From the NCBI RefSeq assembly GCF_003270085.1, contig NZ_QFDQ01000029.1, positions 1-64,000 on the forward strand: a DNA stretch of 64,000 bases, given 5' to 3'. The stretch comes from Streptomyces triticisoli. GTDB taxonomy: Bacteria; Actinomycetota; Actinomycetes; Streptomycetales; Streptomycetaceae. A program made the position numbers and the translations under genes. This document shows, piece by piece, positions 17,213-30,289 of the stretch. The stretch's first letter is position 1; the number at the start of each line of letters is the position of its first letter. The notes beneath the pieces were generated by a model, which was given only the letters and a program-made list of their open reading frames with translations, ran no database searches and was not told the DNA's origin.

Positions 17213-18640
17213 ATGGGTGAGGTCTTCGCCGGCCGGTACGAGCTGGCCGACCCGATCGGACGCGGTGGAGTGGGCGCGGTCTGGCGTGCCTGGGACCACC
17301 GGCGTCGCCGGTATGTGGCCGCCAAGGTGCTGCAGCAGCGCGACGCGCACTCGCTGCTGCGCTTCGTGCGGGAGCAGGCGCTGCGGATCGACCACCCCCA
17401 TGTGCTCGCACCGGCCAGCTGGGCCGCCGACGACGACAAGGTCCTGTTCACCATGGACCTGGTGGCCGGTGGCTCACTGGCCCACCTGGTCGGGGACTAC
17501 GGTCCGCTGCCCCCGGCGTTCGTCTGCACCCTGCTCGACCAGTTGCTGTCGGGGCTCGCCGCGGTGCACGCGGAGGGGGTCGTGCACCGCGACATCAAGC
17601 CCGCCAACGTGCTGCTGGAGGCGACCGGGACGGGCCGGCCCCGGCTGCGGCTGTCGGACTTCGGCATCGCGATGCGGCTGGGCGAACCGCGGCTGACGGA
17701 GACCAACCTGGTGGTGGGGACGCCGGGTTATCTCGCGCCCGAGCAGATGATGGGTGCCGAACCGGACTTTCCCGCCGATCTGTTCGCCACCGGTCTGGTC
17801 GCCCTCCATCTGCTGCAGGGTGCCAAGCCCGACGCCAAGGCGCTCGTGGAGTACTTCGTGGAGCACGGGACGCCGGGTGCGCCCCAGGGCGTGCCCGAGC
17901 CGCTGTGGCAGGTCGTGGCCGCGCTGCTGCAGCCGGACCCGCAGTCCCGGTTCCGTACGGCGACGGGTGCGCGCAAGGCCCTCGTCGCGTGCGCCGAGCT
18001 TCTGCCGGAGCCGGGTCCGGACGACGAGCTGATCGAGATCTTCGACCAACTCGGACCGCTGCCACCGGGGTTCGGACCGGAGGGTCCGCTCAGGCGTAGC
18101 CCGGGGGTGACGGTCGGGCCCGGTGGGGTGGCTGGGTCCGCCGACGCCTCGGAAGGAGCCGTCGTACCGGCTCGGCCCGGCACCGGGGCTGTCGCAGCCG
18201 GCTCCGCGGACTCGGGCACGGGTGCCGTCTCGTCGCCCCAGCGGCTCGCTCCCCGGCAGGGGACCGGGCCGGTGCCGGAGCCGGACGGCAGCGGGTCGTC
18301 TGCCGGTCCGGCCCAGCCCTCCACGATGTCGGACACCGGCAGCTTCCACCTGCCGCCGCCGCAGGCCGTTCCGCCCGCGCAACCCACGCCGGCCGCTCCT
18401 CCGGCCCAGGTCCTGCCGCCCTCCGGCGGCGTGCCGCCCGAACCCGTGCTCCGCGCCGATGCTTCCACTGCTTCGTACACCGCTCAGGACCCGCGGGTTC
18501 CCGTTCCGGCTCAGAAACGCTCCCGCCACCGTGCCGCACGTCCTCGCCGTCCCGGTCCGCCCGCCAGGGTGGCGGTCCCGCTGCTGCTGCTCGCGCTGGC
18601 CTGCTACGCCGTGGGTTTCTGGGCGCTGACCCGTCAGTGA
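17213..18640 (+). CDS. Ser/Thr protein kinase with C-terminal membrane anchor
   Basis: 475 aa. Kinase domain (~8-265) with GRGGVGAVW, the lysine in VAAKVL, HRDIKPANV (~125-133), DFG (~149) and APEQMMG, so it appears catalytically complete. A long Pro/Ala/Ser-rich linker leads to one transmembrane helix at the very C-terminus (VAVPLLLLALACYAVGFWAL), so it is tail-anchored with no extracellular sensor, unlike PknB. Signal and substrates are unknown. It is convergent with the secreted-protein gene 38 bases away. Confidence 0.92.
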   Translation: MGEVFAGRYELADPIGRGGVGAVWRAWDHRRRRYVAAKVLQQRDAHSLLRFVREQALRIDHPHVLAPASWAADDDKVLFTMDLVAGGSLAHLVGDYGPLPPAFVCTLLDQLLSGLAAVHAEGVVHRDIKPANVLLEATGTGRPRLRLSDFGIAMRLGEPRLTETNLVVGTPGYLAPEQMMGAEPDFPADLFATGLVALHLLQGAKPDAKALVEYFVEHGTPGAPQGVPEPLWQVVAALLQPDPQSRFRTATGARKALVACAELLPEPGPDDELIEIFDQLGPLPPGFGPEGPLRRSPGVTVGPGGVAGSADASEGAVVPARPGTGAVAAGSADSGTGAVSSPQRLAPRQGTGPVPEPDGSGSSAGPAQPSTMSDTGSFHLPPPQAVPPAQPTPAAPPAQVLPPSGGVPPEPVLRADASTASYTAQDPRVPVPAQKRSRHRAARPRRPGPPARVAVPLLLLALACYAVGFWALTRQ

Positions 18641-18678
18641 GGCCCGCCCGGGCAGGGTGCGGTCACCCCGTCCGCGTC

Positions 18679-19920
18679 CTACAGGGCGCCCGAGGGGCCC
18701 GAAGCATTCGGGTCGTGAGCGGTGACGTCGAAGAGCTGCCCGGGTTCGGACCGGCCCGCGTAGTCCGGTCCGGGCCGTGCCTCACCGTCCACCCGCACGC
18801 GCAGGGTCAGGCCGTAGGGGCCCTCGCCGAATCGTTCGGCGGTCTGGGCGGCGAGGTGCACGACCAGGTAGTGGAAGCCGGCGAACCGCAGGCTCTTCAC
18901 CTGGTCGGCGAAGCCGTAGCGGTTGGCGTGGGCGACGGGCGGCAGGGTCGCGAGGCCGGCCGAGGTCTGCCGGCCGCTGTAACCGGCGTACGCCTCCTCG
19001 ACGTGTCCGCGCACCGGGTTGTACAGCGACAGTGTCAGCGCGCCGCTCACATAGCCGCTGCCGCTGCTCGAGCTGCCCAGTTCGGCGGTGGCGTGCGGCT
19101 GCTGTCCCCAGTCGACCGGCACCCGGTAGAAGAGGGTCTGGCCGGGCCGTATCCGGGTGCGCCAGGCCCCCGGTCCGATCGTGCTCGCCGCGGCGAATCC
19201 GGCGCCGCCCGCGCGTTCCACCTCCTGGCCGGTGACCGGCTCGGGCGAGGCGGAGTTCCAGGACTCGGGCGCTCTTGTCGCTCCGGTGTGTCCCAGGGGC
19301 GGCTCCGAGAACACGGCGAGTTCGAGGGGCCAGGTGTCGGACGAGGAGCCGTCGGCAGCGATGCGTTCGACCAGTACGTAGTACGTGCCGGCCCCCTGGC
19401 ACAGTGTGCGGCCGGGGGAGGCGTCGCGTGCCCCCCAGGCGGCGATGGGGTGCGGGCTGCGGCTCGCGCCGAAGCGGGCGGTCTGGAAGGAGCAGGAGGA
19501 GCCGTGGGCGTCCTGCACCGAGATCCTGAGACCGTCGGTGGCGGCGACCGTGGTGCCGGCCGCGGGCACCGCGGTGGCGGAGACGTACGCGGCGGAGGTG
19601 GCGTCGAGGTCGAGGCGGTAGGAGAGCTTGCCGTCCCTGGGCAGGGAGCTTCTGTAGGTGCGGCCGGGCTGGAGGCGTTCGGCGTCCGTGGTGCTCGTCG
19701 TCCCGGTGACGGGCGGGGCGCCGTCGGTGAAGGCGTACGACCCCGGTGACCCGGCCGCAAACGCGTGCGGCCCGGGGACGGCCGCCGTCAGGGACAGCGC
19801 CGCCGCGGCGACGGCCAGGCGCACGGCGGGGTGGTGCGGGGGTCGGCGAGCGCGCCGGTCCCGCCGGTCGCGCCGGGGGCGTCCCGTCCTCGTCCGCCGT
19901 CCCGCTCCGCCCCGTTCCAT
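18679..19920 (-). CDS. Secreted actinobacterial protein of unknown function
   Basis: 413 aa from the ATG at 19920. A very basic N-terminus (GRRTRTGRPRRDRRDRRARR) precedes a hydrophobic stretch (VRLAVAAAALSLTAAVPG) and an AFA-A cleavage-like site, so it looks exported, possibly by Tat. The mature part is beta-rich with recurring phrases such as LQPGRTYRSSLPRDGKLSYR and IRPGQTLFYRVPVDWGQQPH, which suggest jelly-roll repeats. Relatives I recall end in a C-terminal membrane anchor; this one stops at DPNASGPSGAL without one. Part of the 3' end may have been lost next to the convergent kinase gene. Function unknown. Confidence 0.65.
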   Translation of the reverse strand: MERGGAGRRTRTGRPRRDRRDRRARRPPHHPAVRLAVAAAALSLTAAVPGPHAFAAGSPGSYAFTDGAPPVTGTTSTTDAERLQPGRTYRSSLPRDGKLSYRLDLDATSAAYVSATAVPAAGTTVAATDGLRISVQDAHGSSCSFQTARFGASRSPHPIAAWGARDASPGRTLCQGAGTYYVLVERIAADGSSSDTWPLELAVFSEPPLGHTGATRAPESWNSASPEPVTGQEVERAGGAGFAAASTIGPGAWRTRIRPGQTLFYRVPVDWGQQPHATAELGSSSSGSGYVSGALTLSLYNPVRGHVEEAYAGYSGRQTSAGLATLPPVAHANRYGFADQVKSLRFAGFHYLVVHLAAQTAERFGEGPYGLTLRVRVDGEARPGPDYAGRSEPGQLFDVTAHDPNASGPSGAL

Positions 19921-20092
19921 GCCGCGCCACCCCTCGCGTCTCGTCGCTCCGGACGTCGCCCATCCTGCCCCGCGCGCCGCTGGGCCATCCGCGCATTCCG
20001 TACGAGCGTCCGAAACGTCCGCCTCCGGGAGCGGGCCCTGACCCACGAGGCGCGCCCGCGCAACAGGAGGCCGGGCCCGCGGGCCCCGACAC

Positions 20093-20121
20093 AAAACCCC
20101 GACCGCTCGGGCGGCCGGGGT
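20093..20121 (-). terminator. Rho-independent terminator after the DLW-39 gene
   Basis: On the minus strand CCCCGGCCGC / GCGGTCGGGG (one mismatch, CCGA loop) is followed by TTTTGT. It starts 25 bases after the DLW-39 stop. Confidence 0.85.
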
Positions 20122-20145
20122 CTGCTCAGTACCGGATGCCGGTGC

Positions 20146-20274
20146 TCACGAACCCGTGGGCACGGAGTCAGTCGCCTCCGTCCACAGATCCTGCTCGGCG
20201 CGATCCGCCTGGATCTGGCGGTACACGAGGAGCCCGCCGATGGCGGCCAGTGCGACCAGGAGAAGCTTCTTCAC
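20146..20274 (-). CDS. DLW-39 family small membrane protein
   Basis: 42 aa from a GTG at 20274: basic KK, a hydrophobic helix (LLLVALAAIGGLLVYRQI), then QADRAEQDLWTEATDSV with the DLW motif that names this actinobacterial family. Function unknown; it is typically near gyrA and tRNA-Ile. A TATAGT at 20325-20320 on the minus strand could be its -10 box. The upstream extension of the open frame to 20454 lacks conserved features. Confidence 0.88.
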   Translation of the reverse strand: MKKLLLVALAAIGGLLVYRQIQADRAEQDLWTEATDSVPTGS

Positions 20275-20611
20275 CGCGCGACCTCGTCTTTCCTTGACGT
20301 AGGGGACCTCTGGCGCCCGACTATACACACCGGCCGATACCGATCGGTGACCTGCGTCGGCCCTCAACTGCCGTGTGCGCGAGCGCAGTAGGCGCGGGCG
20401 AAACCGCCCGGACCGGAGGGTGGCCGCACCCGCACGGACGGTGATTTCGACCACCCTCCTCCCTTCTTGGCAGCTTTTCGCCGCTCATGCGCCCATCCGA
20501 GTGGTGTTCATCCGAAGATCGCGGTGTCACGGGCGTCGGTCCACCACTTCGCGGCCCTCATACACATCATGAGCAAAGTACGCAAATCGCCCAACCCGAA
20601 AGTGAGGGGAC
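20275..20611. promoter_or_regulatory. Divergent intergenic region, DLW-39 and DUF6344-like genes
   Basis: 337 bases between two divergent small genes. A possible minus-strand -10 (TATAGT, 20325-20320) serves DLW-39. On the plus side an inverted repeat CTCAT...ATGAG lies near 20556-20574, and GAGGGG precedes the ATG at 20612. No further gene or RNA is recognisable. Confidence 0.4.
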
Positions 20612-20965
20612 ATGGACCAGCACAAGGTCATGAAGCTGTGGACCGCCATCGTCACTGCCTTCCTCGCGCTGTGCACGGCGCTCGGACTGATCACCACGAC
20701 CGCCTCCACCGCCGCGGCCGCGGAGCAGCCCGAGACGACGCCCAAGCGCACCGCGCCGGTGCCGGCCCAGCCGACGTCACCCTGGTCCAGAGTGCATGCA
20801 CGGTCCCTTCCCCCCACGATGAAACAGCGCATCCGCGCCGAGGCCCACGGCAAGACCCCCGCATGCCGCCACCGCCCGACGGCCGACAGCCCTTCCCTCG
20901 CCGCCGATCCCCAGTGCGTCCCCGCCGGTCCACCGGCCCGGCCCACCATCCCCCTGCAACGCTGA
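20612..20965 (+). CDS. Small exported protein, DUF6344-like
   Basis: 117 aa. MDQHKVMKLWTAIVTAFLAL begins a signal-peptide-like segment with an Ala-rich end (TASTAAAAEQ). The mature part is short, with a conserved-looking stretch ARSLPPTMKQRIRAEAHGK followed by CRHRP and a second Cys, so one disulfide is possible. It matches the Streptomyces DUF6344 family as I remember it. Function unknown. RBS GAGGGG lies directly upstream. Confidence 0.7.
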   Translation: MDQHKVMKLWTAIVTAFLALCTALGLITTTASTAAAAEQPETTPKRTAPVPAQPTSPWSRVHARSLPPTMKQRIRAEAHGKTPACRHRPTADSPSLAADPQCVPAGPPARPTIPLQR

Positions 20966-21052
20966 CAGCACCGCACCGGCCCCGCCGGTGCCCCTCCGCC
21001 CGCACCCATGACACAACGGCGACATTGCGTACAGCACCAGCCGCAACCCCGA

Positions 21053-21081
21053 AGACCCCCGGTCACCCCGACCGGGGGTCT
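21053..21081 (+). terminator. Hairpin downstream of the DUF6344-like gene
   Basis: Perfect 11-bp stem AGACCCCCGGT / ACCGGGGGTCT with loop CACCCCG, about 90 bases after the stop, followed by a pyrimidine-rich tract. Confidence 0.7.
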
Positions 21082-21107
21082 CCGCGTTCCCGCCCCCGAT
21101 CCCTCTC

Positions 21108-21134
21108 GGTCTCCCCGGTCTCCCCGGTCTCCCC
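21108..21134. repeat. Three tandem GGTCTCCCC units
   Basis: Three perfect 9-bp copies within the 349-base gap between the DUF6344-like gene and tRNA-Ile, inside a longer C/T-rich strand. Beyond this and two hairpins the gap holds nothing recognisable. Confidence 0.85.
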
Positions 21135-21274
21135 TGGGCTCTCCCGCTCTCCCTCGGCTCCTGCGATCCGGGGGCTTTCCGGCGTTGCCGGCCGTGTCTC
21201 TCCGCCTCTGCGCGTCTGCCGCCCGCGCCCGCTGGACACCGGCCGATGCCCGCCCACGTCAGCTGTAGACGCAA

Positions 21275-21306
21275 AAGGTCACCTACTCAGATGAGCAGGT
21301 GACCTT
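21275..21306 (-). terminator. Rho-independent terminator after tRNA-Ile
   Basis: On the minus strand AAGGTCACCT / AGGTGACCTT with a 12-base loop is followed by TTGCG. It begins nine bases past the tRNA 3' end. Confidence 0.88.
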
Positions 21307-21314
21307 CTCGCTGG

Positions 21315-21388
21315 TGGGGCTAACAGGATTTGAACCTGTGGCCTCATCCTTATCAGGGATGCGCTCTAACCAACTGAGCTATAGCCCC
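21315..21388 (-). tRNA. tRNA-Ile (anticodon GAT)
   Basis: 74 nt on the minus strand: acceptor GGGGCTA pairs with TAGCCCC, D arm with AGCTCAGTTGGTTAGAGC, anticodon stem CATCC/GGATG around CTGATAA, T arm with GGTTCAAATCC. A is the discriminator; CCA is not encoded. It lies downstream of the gyrB-gyrA-DUF3566 unit. Confidence 0.97.
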
Positions 21389-21512
21389 GCCGCGCTCTGC
21401 GGTATATGTTCCGCGCGCTGACTCCTGAAGGTTAGCGCACGAGGGGGGCAGTCCCAAAATCGATTGGCGAGGGACCGTCGGCGGACATTCGCGAGGCGCG
21501 TCGAGCCTCGCG

Positions 21513-22271
21513 TCACTCGTCCTCGGCCAGCGTCAGCTCGATGCCGCCGACGAAGCCCGCGGAGAGGTTGTAGATGAACGCTCCGAGGGTCGCCAGGGCC
21601 GTGGCGAGGACCACGTCGATGACGGCGATGACCGACGCGAACATCAGGACGTTCGGGAGCGACAGGAAGGACTGCAAGTCGAAGCCGTTCGACTCGTTCG
21701 AGCCGGTAGCCTCGGAGATCGTCCCGCCGACCGTGGAGAACACGCCCATCGCGTCCATGACCATCCACAGCACGGCGGACGCCACGACGGTGCAGATGCC
21801 CAGCGCGATGGAGAGCAGGAAGCTGACCTTCATCACCGACCACGGGTCGGCCTTGGCCACGCGCAACCGTGCCTTGCGGGTGCGCGGCACGGTACGCGCG
21901 TCCGTGCGCGGCCGGCGCACCGCACTCGCGGGTGCGGGCGCCTCGGCCGACGGATAGGCCTGCGGCGGGTGGTACGGCCCCGAGGGCTGCTGCGGCTGCC
22001 GCTCCCCCGGCAGCGGAGAGCCCGCCGCCTGCTGCGGGGCCCCCGGACCCGTCTGCCGGCCGGCCGCGTTCCGGTCCTGCTGGGGCTGTGTGCCTCGGGC
22101 GTCCGTCACCGTTGCCCCCTGGGATCCGTGCGCGTCGGTCGCGGGCGACTTGATCGCCTGCAGGTTGGTCGTGTGCGTGTCCGTCGCACGCGCGGCGGAG
22201 CCACGGCCGCCGCCGTTCGTTTCCGTACCAGTGGAGGTACCGGCCGACCCGGCGCCCGTGGCTCCGCTCAC
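21513..22271 (-). CDS. DUF3566 transmembrane protein
   Basis: 252 aa. The first ~140 residues are low-complexity Gln/Pro/Gly/Ala. The C-terminal DUF3566 domain has two helices (VSFLLSIALGICTVVASAVL and NVLMFASVIAVIDVVLATAL) with RKARLRVAKADPWSVMK before them and a final AFIYNLSAGFVGGIELTL. It starts 18 bases after gyrA, matching the gyrB-gyrA-DUF3566 order of actinobacteria. Function unknown. Confidence 0.9.
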   Translation of the reverse strand: MSGATGAGSAGTSTGTETNGGGRGSAARATDTHTTNLQAIKSPATDAHGSQGATVTDARGTQPQQDRNAAGRQTGPGAPQQAAGSPLPGERQPQQPSGPYHPPQAYPSAEAPAPASAVRRPRTDARTVPRTRKARLRVAKADPWSVMKVSFLLSIALGICTVVASAVLWMVMDAMGVFSTVGGTISEATGSNESNGFDLQSFLSLPNVLMFASVIAVIDVVLATALATLGAFIYNLSAGFVGGIELTLAEDE

Positions 22272-22289
22272 GATGACTCTCTCCTCGTA

Positions 22290-24887
<2,598 letters not shown>

Positions 24888-24929
24888 TGCTGGTGGGATT
24901 CCTTCCTGGTGCGGTCAGCTGAGACCGAC

Positions 24930-27402
<2,473 letters not shown>

Positions 27403-27951
27403 TCACCCGTAGGTGTCACCGGGGCCCCTGCTGCCCGGCGCCCGCAGCGGACCGTACCCACGGCCACCCGCACCAGGCCCGAAAACCCTGATCGTCCGAA
27501 CCGCACCATGCCCGAGATCCTCGTTCAGCCGGGCCACCAGCGTCGGAGCCAGCAGGCGCAGGTTCGTCGCCCACGCGGTCGAATCGCAGCGCACCACCAG
27601 CACCCGCTCGACCTCGTCGTACCTCTCCGGCACACAGTGCTTGGCCACATCCGGACCCACGATCTGCGGCCAGCGCCCCATCACACCGCCCACCGCCGCC
27701 GGCGTCTCCCAACCGCGCTCCGTGATCAACCGGTTGATCGCAGCACCGAGCGCCATCGGATCACGACCGTCGGCGCGCGCGCCGGAGCGCAGACCACCAC
27801 GCCGCGCCTGCTTCCTCTGCTGCGCCGCATCCCCACGCGCGCGTGCCGCCTCCCTCGCCGCACGCAACGCCACGCGCGCGAGGTCCACACCGGACGGCTC
27901 GGCCGCCTTCCAGGGACCGTCACGAGGTGCGGGGTCCTGCTCGATGCTCAT
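27403..27951 (-). CDS. DUF721 (DciA-like) protein
   Basis: 182 aa. Basic Ala/Arg-rich N-terminus, then the DUF721 domain: [50 protein letters not shown]721 proteins include DciA, a loader or partner of the replicative helicase DnaB in bacteria without DnaC, so a role in replication initiation is plausible. Its ATG overlaps the recF stop (ATGA), indicating coupling. Confidence 0.9.
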   Translation of the reverse strand: MSIEQDPAPRDGPWKAAEPSGVDLARVALRAAREAARARGDAAQQRKQARRGGLRSGARADGRDPMALGAAINRLITERGWETPAAVGGVMGRWPQIVGPDVAKHCVPERYDEVERVLVVRCDSTAWATNLRLLAPTLVARLNEDLGHGAVRTIRVFGPGAGGRGYGPLRAPGSRGPGDTYG

Positions 27952-29069
27952 ACGCGCTCCACCGCCCCGTCCGACACGACGAACCGCGTCCCCGCCAGCA
28001 CATGCGGCACGTCGTCGTCCACCGCGGCCGTCACCAGCACCTGCTCACCCGGTGCGACCAGCTCGGCCAGCCGCTCACGCCGCCGCGTGTCCAGCTCGGC
28101 GAAGACGTCGTCGAGGATCAGCACCGGCTCATTGCCCTCCGCCCGCAGCAGGTCGTACGACGCCAGACGCAACGCCAGCGCGTACGACCAGGACTCCCCG
28201 TGGGAGGCGTACCCCTTGGCGGGCAGCTGCCCCAGCTTGAACACCACATCGTCCCGATGCGGCCCCACAAGCGTCACACCCCGCTCGATCTCCTGCTTGC
28301 GGACCTCGGCGAGCGCGGCCATCAGCTGCCCGAAGAGCTCCTCACGCGCGTGTGCCCCACCGGGCGCGGACGGCCTGTACTCCAGCGCCAGCGGACCACC
28401 GCCCGGAGCCAGCTGCTCGTACGCCTTGTCGGCCAGCGGCTGCAACACGGCCACCAGGTCCAGACGCTGGGCCAGCAGCTCCGCACCCGCGCGCGCGAGG
28501 TGCTGGTCCCACACGTCCAGCGTGGACAGGTCCATCGAACGGCCACCGTGCCGACGCGCCATCGCCGCCGACTTCAGCAGCGTGTTGCGCTGCTTGAGCA
28601 CCCGCTCGTAGTCCGAGCGCACCCCCGCCATCCGCGGGGAGCGCGCGGTGACCAGCTCGTCCAGGAAACGCCGCCGCTCCCCCGGATCACCCTTGACCAG
28701 CGCCAGGTCCTCGGGCGCGAACAGCACGGTCCGTACGATCCCCAGCACGTCCCGCGGCCTGACCTGCGAGGACCGGTTGATGCGGGCCCGGTTGGCCCGG
28801 CCGGGATTCAGCTCCAGCTCGACCAGCTGCTGCCGCTCGCCCTGCCTGACCTGCGCCCGGATCACCGCCCGCTCGGCACCCATACGGACCAGAGGCGCGT
28901 CGGAGGCGACACGGTGACTGCCGAGCGTGGCGAGATAGCCGATCGCCTCGACAAGGTTCGTCTTCCCCTGGCCGTTCGGGCCGACGAACGCCGTGACGCC
29001 CGGGTCGAGCCCCACCTCGGCCCGGGCGTACGAACGGAAGTCGGCCAGCGACAGATGCGTGACGTGCAT
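27948..29069 (-). CDS. recF: DNA replication/repair protein RecF
   Basis: 373 aa from the ATG at 29069 ([14 protein letters not shown]). ABC/SMC-like ATPase with Walker [14 protein letters not shown], the RecF insert region and Walker [18 protein letters not shown]. It helps load RecA at gaps with RecO and RecR. Sixty-three bases separate it from gnd. The dnaA-dnaN-gnd-recF order is the actinobacterial version of dnaA-dnaN-recF. Confidence 0.98.
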   Translation of the reverse strand: MHVTHLSLADFRSYARAEVGLDPGVTAFVGPNGQGKTNLVEAIGYLATLGSHRVASDAPLVRMGAERAVIRAQVRQGERQQLVELELNPGRANRARINRSSQVRPRDVLGIVRTVLFAPEDLALVKGDPGERRRFLDELVTARSPRMAGVRSDYERVLKQRNTLLKSAAMARRHGGRSMDLSTLDVWDQHLARAGAELLAQRLDLVAVLQPLADKAYEQLAPGGGPLALEYRPSAPGGAHAREELFGQLMAALAEVRKQEIERGVTLVGPHRDDVVFKLGQLPAKGYASHGESWSYALALRLASYDLLRAEGNEPVLILDDVFAELDTRRRERLAELVAPGEQVLVTAAVDDDVPHVLAGTRFVVSDGAVERV

Positions 29070-29120
29070 GGTCGTACGCCGACCTCCCCCGGCGTTGGGG
29101 ACCACTCGGTGGCCCTGTGG

Positions 29121-29148
29121 ACTGCTTCTTCTCTACTGCTTCTTCTCT
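29121..29148. repeat. 14-bp tandem duplication across the gnd stop codon
   Basis: ACTGCTTCTTCTCT occurs twice head to tail (29121-29134, 29135-29148). On the minus strand the first-read copy encodes the last residues EKKQ of gnd and the second follows its TAG. Removing one copy would open the frame beyond the present stop. Confidence 0.9.
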
Positions 29149-30011
29149 ACGGCATGACCACCGAACTGGTTGCGCAGCGCGGCGATCATCTTCATCTGCG
29201 GGGAGTCCTCCTGACGCGAGGAGAACCGCGCGAACAGCGAGGCCGTGATCGCCGGCAGCGGCACGGCGTTGTCGATGGCGGCCTCCACCGTCCACCGGCC
29301 CTCACCGGAGTCCTGCGCATACCCCTTCAGCTGCTGCAGATGCTCGTCCTCGTCGAGGGCGTTCACGGCGAGGTCGAGCAGCCAGGAGCGGATGACGGTG
29401 CCCTCCTGCCAGGAGCGGAAGACCTCGCGGACGTTGTCCACGGAGTCGACCTTCTCCAGCAGCTCCCAGCCCTCGGCGTAGGCCTGCATCATCGCGTACT
29501 CGATGCCGTTGTGGACCATCTTCGCGAAGTGACCCGCGCCCACCTTGCCGGCGTGCACCGAGCCGAGGTCGCCCTCCGGCTTGAGCGCGTCGAAGACGGG
29601 CTGCACCTTGGCGACGTGCTCCGCGTCGCCGCCGTACATCAGCGCATAGCCGTTCTCCAGACCCCACACGCCGCCCGAGACGCCGCAGTCGACGAAGCCG
29701 ATGCCCTTCTCGGCCAGCTGCTTCGCGTGCCTCTCGTCGTCCGTCCAGCGGGAGTTCCCACCGTCCACGACCACGTCACCGGGCTCCAGCAGCTCGGCGA
29801 GCGCGTCGATCGTGGTCTGGGTGGGCTCACCGGCCGGAACCATCACCCAGACCACACGCGGACCCTGAAGCTTGCCCACAAGCTCCTCCAGGCTGTGGAC
29901 ATCCGCGTGGTCGGGGTTGCGGTCGTATCCGACGACGGTGTGGCCCGCGCGGCGTATTCGCTCGCGCATGTTGCCGCCCATCTTGCCGAGGCCGACGAGA
30001 CCGAGCTCCAT
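29133..30011 (-). CDS. gnd: 6-phosphogluconate dehydrogenase (decarboxylating), short form
   Basis: 292 aa, the short GntZ/YqeC-like type rather than the ~470-aa form. Rossmann GLVGLGKMGGNM, DGGNSRWTDD, active-site GVSGGVWGLENGYALM and HFAKMVHNGIEY with the catalytic Lys. It oxidises 6-phosphogluconate to ribulose 5-phosphate. Its place between dnaN and recF is typical of Streptomyces. The last codons are repeated in tandem right after the stop. Confidence 0.95.
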   Translation of the reverse strand: MELGLVGLGKMGGNMRERIRRAGHTVVGYDRNPDHADVHSLEELVGKLQGPRVVWVMVPAGEPTQTTIDALAELLEPGDVVVDGGNSRWTDDERHAKQLAEKGIGFVDCGVSGGVWGLENGYALMYGGDAEHVAKVQPVFDALKPEGDLGSVHAGKVGAGHFAKMVHNGIEYAMMQAYAEGWELLEKVDSVDNVREVFRSWQEGTVIRSWLLDLAVNALDEDEHLQQLKGYAQDSGEGRWTVEAAIDNAVPLPAITASLFARFSSRQEDSPQMKMIAALRNQFGGHAVEKKQ

Positions 30012-30183
30012 CAGTTGCGTTCCTTAGGTTGCACGACGTGGCGTTCCGGCACTTTCGTACCTGCGTCCGAGCCTAAACCCGGACGCTCGCGCACATCCGT
30101 GGGCATACACGCTCATGCGTACACCCACGCCTGAGGCCCGCCACCTGCGGAAATCCGCTCGGCCCGTCGGACCGGCCGGCCGA

Positions 30184-30289
30184 TCAGCCGCTGAGCCGCA
30201 CCGGCATACTGCGGCCTTGTGGGGGACGCCCCCCACACCCCCAGCAGCCGGCTGCCCAGAACAGCTCAACCACTCAGCCGCACCGGCAT
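30184..30289 (-). repeat. Imperfect duplication of the dnaN 3' end
   Basis: The last eight codons of dnaN (MPVRLSG-stop, 30266-30289) recur at 30184-30207, 82 bases downstream. 21 of 24 bases match and the three differences are all synonymous third positions (CTG/CTC, AGT/AGC, GGT/GGC). A terminator hairpin lies between the copies. This looks like a trace of an exchanged gene end; see findings. Confidence 0.85.
30218..30237 (-). terminator. Hairpin after dnaN
   Basis: TGTGGGGG / CCCCCACA with loop ACGC, 29 bases past the dnaN stop and upstream of gnd. There is no T run, so it may only reduce read-through. Confidence 0.6.

Noticed and set aside
20294..20327. Plus-strand promoter TTGACG...TATACA for the DUF6344-like gene
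   Set aside because: Spacing is 22 bases, too long, and it lies almost 300 bases upstream.
21108..21134. Possible CRISPR-like repeat
   Set aside because: Units are 9 bp with no spacers; a simple tandem repeat.
16337..21388. Integrated element using tRNA-Ala or tRNA-Ile as att sites
   Set aside because: No integrase or other mobility gene and no duplicated tRNA 3' end was found nearby.
27843..30134. 763-codon open frame opposite recF and gnd
   Set aside because: Overlaps conserved genes completely on the other strand and has no recognisable motif.
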